NCBI GenBank assembly: GCA_050288425.1
Contig: JBNKDU010000087.1
Coordinates: 1 to 64,000 of the forward strand
DNA from: JARRKU01 sp050288425
GTDB lineage: Bacteria > Desulfobacterota > Desulfobacteria > Desulfobacterales > Desulfosarcinaceae
Length of the DNA: 64,000 nucleotides
Reading direction: 5' to 3'
The notes beneath the pieces were generated by a model. The model made no database searches, was not told where the DNA came from, and was given only the letters and a program-made list of their open reading frames with translations. Position numbers and translations under genes: made by a program. This document shows, piece after piece, positions 58,804-64,000 of the stretch (position 1 is the stretch's first letter; each line of letters begins with the position of its first letter).

Positions 58804-61338
58804 GTGACCAAGCGAATGATTTTTCTGATCGTGGCACTGGTAATCCTGTGCGGCGCAACTCCGGCAAGCGCATTGAAACTGATCGAGCGGGAACCCTTCA
58901 TCATTTATTTCCCGGAAGGCACCGACGATCTGGCCTTACGAATTGCAGACGAATGCCCTCCCATGGCAGCCTTTCTACGGTCCAAGGGTCTCATCGTCGA
59001 CAAACCATTGCACATCATCCTGGATGAAGACCTGGATCGTCCCGAAGAAATTTCGGTGCTCACCCCCCATCGCAAGATCCGAATTCCGCTGCGCCCGCCG
59101 GGAGTACTTGAAGATGGATACACAGAAGCCGACCCCTGGCGCTATTACCTGTTCAAAGGGCTCTGCACCCATGGAATTTACGCCGAACGCTCCGGTCTCC
59201 CCGGGGGGGCGTACCGGGTATTCGGTGAAGTGATTTCGCCCAACCTGATCCTGCCCGACTGGGTCATCGATGGGATCGGTCACCTGCTGTTCGAACAATA
59301 CGTGCAGCGTCGCGTGCCCGAGCCCATGGCAATGGAGATCTTCGAGTCCACCCCCATTCCGGAGATGGACAAGGTGAGCAACCATCCCGAGATATGGCCC
59401 GGCAAGTACAGCTACCGGATTTTCGGGCGCCCGTTCATCCGCTGGCTGGAGGAACGCCAGGGGTGGGATCAGATCCTGACTTTTCTGCAACTTCACGGTC
59501 GGGGCGTGATGCCTCTGGAAATCGACCTCAAGGCCCGTCGCGCCTTCGGCCAATCATGGAATCAGCTCTGGCACTATTTTCAGGCCGAGCATATCGCCGA
59601 TTTCCACGGAATCCAGGGCCAGTCGATACTGGGCCACTGGAGCGAGCCTCCGATCTATTGGAATGAGACCGGTATCCATCCCGGTATCCAGTTGATCGCA
59701 GAACGCTGCCGCTACGGCTATGTCGATGCCGATGGCTGGCTGTGGCTGAGTGAATATACCGGCGAGGGAATATCCAAGATCCGGATCTACCGCCGCGGCA
59801 CGCTTCAAACCCTGGCCCGCGATCATGTCTGGGCCCCGGGACGGGGCGGCGTTGCCGTATCCCGCAACGGCCGCCATCCGGTCCTGCTGGTGTTCGGCCA
59901 ACGCAAAGACGACAATTTCATCCAATCCATTGACGTAGAGATTCCCATCCAGCATGAAATCCCCGCTCCGCCGGGAACTATTCAACTCTCCGGTCCGGTG
60001 ATGGATGAACGCGGACGCATCGCCGTAGCCGCCAACACCGCCGGCAATTGGGATATCTGGATCTACGATGAAGACTGGCAACGGCTGACCCGCGGTTCTT
60101 CGGTGGAAATGGATCCCTGGTGGTCCGGCGACAGCCTGGTGTTCGCTTCCAATGCTTCCGGAAGGTTTCAGATCCATGACGTGGCGATGACCCCCCTGAC
60201 GCTTTCCGAAACCGCGGCCATGCTCCCGCGCGGCAGCAGTTGTTTGCTGCTGGACGCCACAGGTTGGAAGCGCAGCCCCCTCTACACCACGAACATCGCT
60301 CCTCTGCCGGCCTTCGAAACACCCGGACCGGAGAAGGATATACAGGTATCCGAAGCCAGCGAGCAGGGGCAACCCTACTCGGCATGGAAGAGTATCTGGC
60401 CCAACCATTTGCTGCCGGATGTCTTCTTCGATTCCGACAACTTCCAATTCGGTCTGGCCACCGAGGGGTTGGACGTGAGCGAAGATTATTCCTGGGATGC
60501 CGGCGTTCGCTACTCCTCGAACAGTGAAGAGTTCACCTGGCGCCTGGGATACAAGGCCAAGGAAGCCAGTGCCCGGGTCACCCGCTATCCTTTTGGCTAT
60601 ACCACCCTGCGTCAGACCGTTGTGGACGAGGACCGGCTCGAAGCCAAAGCCACCTGGGCGCCGAAGAAGCTGGAAGAATTCGCCGTGTCGGCCAACTGGC
60701 GCAGTTATGTACCCAATGAGGACGACGAACTGGCGGAAGAGGAGCGGTGGGCCAACCTGCAATGGATCGACGCCATGGAACACCTCCAGACGGCCGCCTT
60801 CGTGGATGTTTTCGATGACGGCAGCCAATCGATTTACGGCCAGGTGCGCTATTGGTTCGGCCAGTCGATCCAGACGATACTGCGCCTCCAGGGCGGCAAG
60901 ACATGGGGGGACCTGAACCCGGGGCACAACACGTTTCGCATCGGCGGCATCTCCGGAGAGGGTTTCTTTACCCAGCGAACCACGCGTCTTTTTTCGCTGC
61001 GCGGCTTCGACAGCAACATCCTGGATGCCGGGCAGGCCGCCACCATCAATGTAGACGTTCGATGGCCCTTTGCCAAACTGCAGAGAGGCTATAAGACTTT
61101 TCCCCTGTTCCTGCACAACATCGGTATCGGTACCTTCGTGGATGCGGGCTTCGCTTCCGACGATCTCACCTGGGACGAAGTGTTGATCAGTGCCGGAATC
61201 GAATTCAATACCGGCATGGAGTTGGCTTGGGGGTTCATGTCCAACTTCAATATCGGACTGGCCTGGCCCATCCGCCAACCGGATGATCTGAATGAAGAGG
61301 GGCCGATCTTGCTGCTGCAGATCGGACAACCGCTATAG
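58804..61338 (+). CDS. outer-membrane protein: degenerate peptidase-like domain, beta-propeller and Omp85-type barrel
   Basis: 844 residues. GTG start with a signal peptide (to about ASA, residue 23). Residues about 30-280 resemble the gluzincin (peptidase MA-like) domain found in related surface proteins, including LPDWVIDGIGHLLFE, but I find no HExxH. Residues 290-500 contain propeller-type repeats (DADGWLWLSEY, DIWIYDEDWQRL). About 530-844 form a barrel with the Omp85 loop motif LRGFDSN at about 732 and a short C-terminal strand. Probably a surface or transport barrel; substrate unknown. Stop overlaps the convergent acpH end by six bases. Confidence 0.8.
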   Translation: MTKRMIFLIVALVILCGATPASALKLIEREPFIIYFPEGTDDLALRIADECPPMAAFLRSKGLIVDKPLHIILDEDLDRPEEISVLTPHRKIRIPLRPPGVLEDGYTEADPWRYYLFKGLCTHGIYAERSGLPGGAYRVFGEVISPNLILPDWVIDGIGHLLFEQYVQRRVPEPMAMEIFESTPIPEMDKVSNHPEIWPGKYSYRIFGRPFIRWLEERQGWDQILTFLQLHGRGVMPLEIDLKARRAFGQSWNQLWHYFQAEHIADFHGIQGQSILGHWSEPPIYWNETGIHPGIQLIAERCRYGYVDADGWLWLSEYTGEGISKIRIYRRGTLQTLARDHVWAPGRGGVAVSRNGRHPVLLVFGQRKDDNFIQSIDVEIPIQHEIPAPPGTIQLSGPVMDERGRIAVAANTAGNWDIWIYDEDWQRLTRGSSVEMDPWWSGDSLVFASNASGRFQIHDVAMTPLTLSETAAMLPRGSSCLLLDATGWKRSPLYTTNIAPLPAFETPGPEKDIQVSEASEQGQPYSAWKSIWPNHLLPDVFFDSDNFQFGLATEGLDVSEDYSWDAGVRYSSNSEEFTWRLGYKAKEASARVTRYPFGYTTLRQTVVDEDRLEAKATWAPKKLEEFAVSANWRSYVPNEDDELAEEERWANLQWIDAMEHLQTAAFVDVFDDGSQSIYGQVRYWFGQSIQTILRLQGGKTWGDLNPGHNTFRIGGISGEGFFTQRTTRLFSLRGFDSNILDAGQAATINVDVRWPFAKLQRGYKTFPLFLHNIGIGTFVDAGFASDDLTWDEVLISAGIEFNTGMELAWGFMSNFNIGLAWPIRQPDDLNEEGPILLLQIGQPL

Positions 61339-61950
61339 CGACGAGTCCAATGGCCTTCCCGACGTTCGCCGATGCTTTTTCAGCTGACGGGTATAGCGCA
61401 TCAGATCCGGAAAGAAGTTCAGAAAATCCCGCTCCAGGGCGTCATAGTGAGCCTCGACTTCCGCCAGGGCTCCCTTGAACCGTTCCCCCCGCGTCAGCCG
61501 GCCGGCAATACGGTCCAGGGTAATGCCGACGCTCTTGAGGTGGATATAGTTGCCCAGCCAATCCTCCGCGATGATGAAATCGACGATTTGCTCCAACCGG
61601 CCGGGAAGAATGCTTCGATGGCGAAGGAGTACGGCATAGGCGTGACGAATGAACTCCGTCCGATCGCCCCTGGAGAAGTGCTGCCAGTGGCGGGAGAGAA
61701 AATGGTCATGGCACACATCCACGATGACTCCGGCGAAGCGGCGGCGCCTGCGGCTGAACCGGCTCCGGCTGCGTTTGGTCACCGGATGGGCGTCTGCATA
61801 GGTATCGATCTTGCGGTGGTCGTAGATCCCTTCACAAATACCGGCGTTGAACCGCTCTTCCGGACTGCCCTTGACGAAGTCACCGAACAGATTGCCCAGC
61901 ATGGCATCGTCATCGTCGTCCGCGAGAAAAAGATGGGCCAGGTAGTTCAT
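61333..61950 (-). CDS. acpH: acyl carrier protein phosphodiesterase
   Basis: 205 residues of the AcpH/HD-like family: MNYLAHLFLA and GNLFGDFVKG at the start, DHRKIDTYADAHP, and VDVCHDHFLSRHW supply conserved His/Asp residues. Removes phosphopantetheine from holo-ACP. The start overlaps the upstream methyltransferase gene by 41 bases. The pimelate-type ACP at 43.5 kb is a possible client, but only by inference. Confidence 0.92.
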   Translation of the reverse strand: MNYLAHLFLADDDDDAMLGNLFGDFVKGSPEERFNAGICEGIYDHRKIDTYADAHPVTKRSRSRFSRRRRRFAGVIVDVCHDHFLSRHWQHFSRGDRTEFIRHAYAVLLRHRSILPGRLEQIVDFIIAEDWLGNYIHLKSVGITLDRIAGRLTRGERFKGALAEVEAHYDALERDFLNFFPDLMRYTRQLKKHRRTSGRPLDSSL

Positions 61951-62557
61951 GAAGATCCCTTCGTTGAGATATTGGCTTGCGACAGACGATCTGGGCGATG
62001 GACCGCGCAGGTGGACCGGCGGTTCCCTCGAAGTAATGGATGAGGTCCCATCCGGCGAACCAGTTCTTGAGTTCCGCCGGCCGCAACAAGTAATCGGGGT
62101 TCACCGGCCTGCCGTACCGGGCCTGATCCCGGGTGAAGGTTTCGTAGATTAAAATCCCACCGGTCTCGAGGGCGCTTTTGATGACCGGAATCAATGGCCG
62201 GTGGAGAAAGCGGAAGACCAGGATGCCGCCGGCCGAACCCGGAGGCAGCGGTGCAGGGCCTTCCGTCTCCAGGTCCAGTTGCCGGATGGTGATCGGAAGA
62301 CCGGCCTGTCGCGCATGACGCCGCGCCGATGCCAACCTTGCATCCGAACGGTCGACGAGGAGCACCGGCAGTCCCTGCTGCGCCAGGAAGAGCCCGTTAT
62401 GGCCGTCTCCGCAGGCCAGATCGACAACCGGCTTCCCGAATGCGGATTCACCAAAGAGATGCCAGTATCGTTGCAGCAATTCCGCCGGACGCGGTTTCCA
62501 TGAGGAACCTTCTTCATGATCCGACGGCCGCATCGGTCCCTGGATCCTTTTTTTCAT
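61910..62557 (-). CDS. class I SAM-dependent methyltransferase (TehB-like)
   Basis: 215 residues with motif I VVDLACGDGHNGLFLA and downstream VLLVDRSDARLASAR. The C-terminal half has ILIYETFTRDQARYGRP. The substrate cannot be predicted; TehB-like proteins include metalloid and general methyltransferases. Overlaps acpH. Confidence 0.85.
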   Translation of the reverse strand: MKKRIQGPMRPSDHEEGSSWKPRPAELLQRYWHLFGESAFGKPVVDLACGDGHNGLFLAQQGLPVLLVDRSDARLASARRHARQAGLPITIRQLDLETEGPAPLPPGSAGGILVFRFLHRPLIPVIKSALETGGILIYETFTRDQARYGRPVNPDYLLRPAELKNWFAGWDLIHYFEGTAGPPARSIAQIVCRKPISQRRDLHELPGPSFSRGRR

Positions 62558-62599
62558 CCATCGGCCCCTTTGTCAGGGTCTGGGGGATCGTTGCAAACG

Positions 62600-63019
62600 T
62601 CAGGGTTTGCGCGGGCTTACCTTGGCCTGCCCGTCCAGCACCAGTGTGCCGTTCTGGTTGGTGCAGGTGGTTTTCAGGACCACCCGGTTCTTTTCCAGAT
62701 CCACCTCGATTACCTCGGCCCGGGCCGTAATGGTATCGCCGATACGGGCCGGCGCCCGGAACTTAAGATCCTGGCTGATGTAGATCGCTCCGGGTCCCGG
62801 CAGGTGGCAGCCGATGACCGTGGAGACGAAACCGGCCAGCAGCATGCCGTGGGCGATCCGCCCCTTGAAAAAGGTATCCTTGGCAAAGTCTTCGTTGACG
62901 TGGAAGGGGTTCAAATCGCCGGTGACGCCGGCAAACAGGTAGATGTCGGCCTCGGCGATGGTCTTGGCAAATTCGGCGTGTTGGCCGATTTCGATCTCGT
63001 CGATGGTTTTGCCCAGCAT
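62600..63019 (-). CDS. MaoC-like (R)-specific enoyl-CoA hydratase
   Basis: 139 residues with the hydratase-2 motif DLNPFHVNEDFAKDTFFKGRIAHGM split as catalytic Asp and His. PhaJ/MaoC members hydrate trans-2-enoyl-CoA to (R)-3-hydroxyacyl-CoA. Neighbour of a thiolase, which suits a beta-oxidation, butyrate or polyhydroxyalkanoate role. Confidence 0.92.
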   Translation of the reverse strand: MLGKTIDEIEIGQHAEFAKTIAEADIYLFAGVTGDLNPFHVNEDFAKDTFFKGRIAHGMLLAGFVSTVIGCHLPGPGAIYISQDLKFRAPARIGDTITARAEVIEVDLEKNRVVLKTTCTNQNGTLVLDGQAKVSPRKP

Positions 63020-63047
63020 AATCGTCCCTCTCCTTTTGTTTTTCGGA

Positions 63048-64000
63048 TCAGACCCGCTCCAGTACCATCGCCATCCCCTGGCCGCCGCCGATGCACAGCG
63101 ACGCCAACCCCAGATCGAGGTCCTGTCGCAACATGATGTGCATCAGGGTCAGGATGATGCGAGCGCCGGTACAACCGATGGGATGGCCGATGGAGATGCC
63201 GCTGCCCACCAGATTGGTGTTTTCCACTTTGCAGCCGAGTTCGCGCATACAGGCGATGGCCTGGGCGGCGAAGGCTTCGTTCAGTTCGACGGCCCCGAAA
63301 TCGGCCATGGTGAGGTTTTCGCGTCTGAGAATCTTGCGCACGGCCGGTATGGGGCCCAGGCCCATGTAGGCCGGATCGATACCGCCGGAAGCCGCCGCCC
63401 GGATTCTCACCAGCGGTTTGAGTCCCAATTCTGTGGCCTTGGTGACCGACATCAGCAACAGAGCGGCCGCGCCGTCGTTGATGCCCGAGGCATTGCCAGC
63501 AGTGACGGTCCCGTCCTTCTGAAAGGCCGGGCGCAACCGGGCCATCTTCTCCGGGCTGGTGTCCATGGGACGCTCGTCCGTATCCACCAGTTGGGGATCT
63601 CCTTTGCGCCGGGGCACCGATACGGGGACGATTTCCTTCTGGAAATGGCCTTCCGCGATGGCGGCCCGGGCCCGCTGGTGGCTCAGAGCGCCGAGTTCGT
63701 CCTGTTCCTGGCGGGAGATGTTGTAGCGCGCGGCAATGTTCTCGGCCGTAATCCCCATATGGTAGCCGTAGAAGATTTCGAACAGGCCATCGAAGACCAC
63801 GAGGTCGGTCATTTCGACATTCCCCATGCGGGCGCCCCAGCGGGCGCTGGGCACGGCATAGGGAATCATGCTCATATTCTCCATCCCTCCGGCCAGGACC
63901 ACCTCGGCGTCGCCCAGGCGAATGGACTGGGCAGCCAGTTGCACCGCCTTCATGCCCGATGCACAGACCTTGTTGACCGTGAATGCCGGAGTCTCCTTGG
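63048..64000 (-). CDS. acetyl-CoA acetyltransferase (thiolase), C-terminal part, cut by window end
   Basis: At least 317 residues; the gene runs past 64000. The retained part begins with the nucleophile region VNKVCASGMKAV (Cys just inside the edge). It continues through NEAFAAQA and GSGISIGHPIGCTGARI, and ends with CIGGGQGMAMVLE, the second Cys. Condenses or cleaves acetoacetyl-CoA type substrates. 28 bases upstream of the MaoC gene. Confidence 0.94.
   Translation of the reverse strand, partial: KETPAFTVNKVCASGMKAVQLAAQSIRLGDAEVVLAGGMENMSMIPYAVPSARWGARMGNVEMTDLVVFDGLFEIFYGYHMGITAENIAARYNISRQEQDELGALSHQRARAAIAEGHFQKEIVPVSVPRRKGDPQLVDTDERPMDTSPEKMARLRPAFQKDGTVTAGNASGINDGAAALLLMSVTKATELGLKPLVRIRAAASGGIDPAYMGLGPIPAVRKILRRENLTMADFGAVELNEAFAAQAIACMRELGCKVENTNLVGSGISIGHPIGCTGARIILTLMHIMLRQDLDLGLASLCIGGGQGMAMVLERV

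Noticed and set aside
63048..63953. Treating the thiolase as a full gene starting at 63953
   Set aside because: The frame continues unbroken to the window edge and includes the active-site Cys just beyond that Met, so the gene is simply cut by the window.
1..64000. CRISPR arrays, insertion sequences, prophage or attachment sites
   Set aside because: No regularly spaced repeats, transposase or integrase motifs were seen; gene order looks like stable chromosome.

Overview
The window looks like chromosomal DNA of a Gram-negative anaerobe of the Desulfobacterota, most like a Desulfosarcina-type Desulfobacterales. The basis is gene content and order: a lolCD-bamA-skp-lpx operon with lpxI rather than lpxH, a DHH/CBS/poly(A)-polymerase fusion, cobU-cobS-cbiR, and a biotin operon carrying a private set of fatty-acid-like enzymes. 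The lineage is inferred from the sequence alone. I saw no insertion sequence, prophage, CRISPR array or rRNA operon.

Layout. 1-11.5 kb: lysS, then a dense forward operon for lipoprotein export, outer-membrane protein assembly and lipid A (lolC/E, lolD, bamA, skp, lpxD, fabZ, lpxA, lpxI, lpxB). 11.5-16.7 kb, reverse: a small fibronectin-III/CFI-box surface protein preceded by a sigma-54 promoter and a c-di-GMP-I riboswitch, then a GT39 glycosyltransferase, a PilS-like kinase and pilC. 17-28.3 kb, forward: the DHH-CBS-nucleotidyltransferase, trpS, scpAB, tRNA-Val(CAC), cobU-cobS-cbiR, a U32 protein and a class A penicillin-binding protein. 28.4-38.1 kb, mostly reverse: yhbY, small unknowns, pgk, gpsA, gyrA, an AI-2E-type permease and a 51-residue membrane protein.

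39.3-47 kb is the most unusual part. A nine-gene reverse operon runs bioB, FabZ-like hotdog, FabG-like reductase, acyl carrier protein, nitroreductase-family flavoprotein, FabF-like ketosynthase, second hotdog, bioF, bioD. It is divergent from a birA with a DNA-binding domain, and two BirA-type operators lie between them. The set looks like a dedicated mini fatty-acid synthase making the pimeloyl chain of biotin. No bioC, bioH, bioW, bioI, bioZ or bioA is present in the window.

47-64 kb holds mixed single genes: a metallo-beta-lactamase-fold lipoprotein, a DHA2 exporter, SpoIIM plus TatD, a VWA/thrombospondin-3/OmpA lipoprotein, a cold-shock gene with a long leader, a TerB-like protein, a conserved protein of unknown function, a probably leaderless DUF374 acyltransferase, a PilZ gene with a consensus sigma-54 promoter, a propeller plus Omp85-barrel protein, acpH, a methyltransferase, a MaoC hydratase and the C-terminal part of a thiolase cut by the window end.

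Two themes stand out: envelope and surface control through sigma-54 and c-di-GMP (two strong and one weak -24/-12 sites, one riboswitch, two PilZ proteins, pilC/pilS), and a self-contained biotin-precursor pathway under BirA control.
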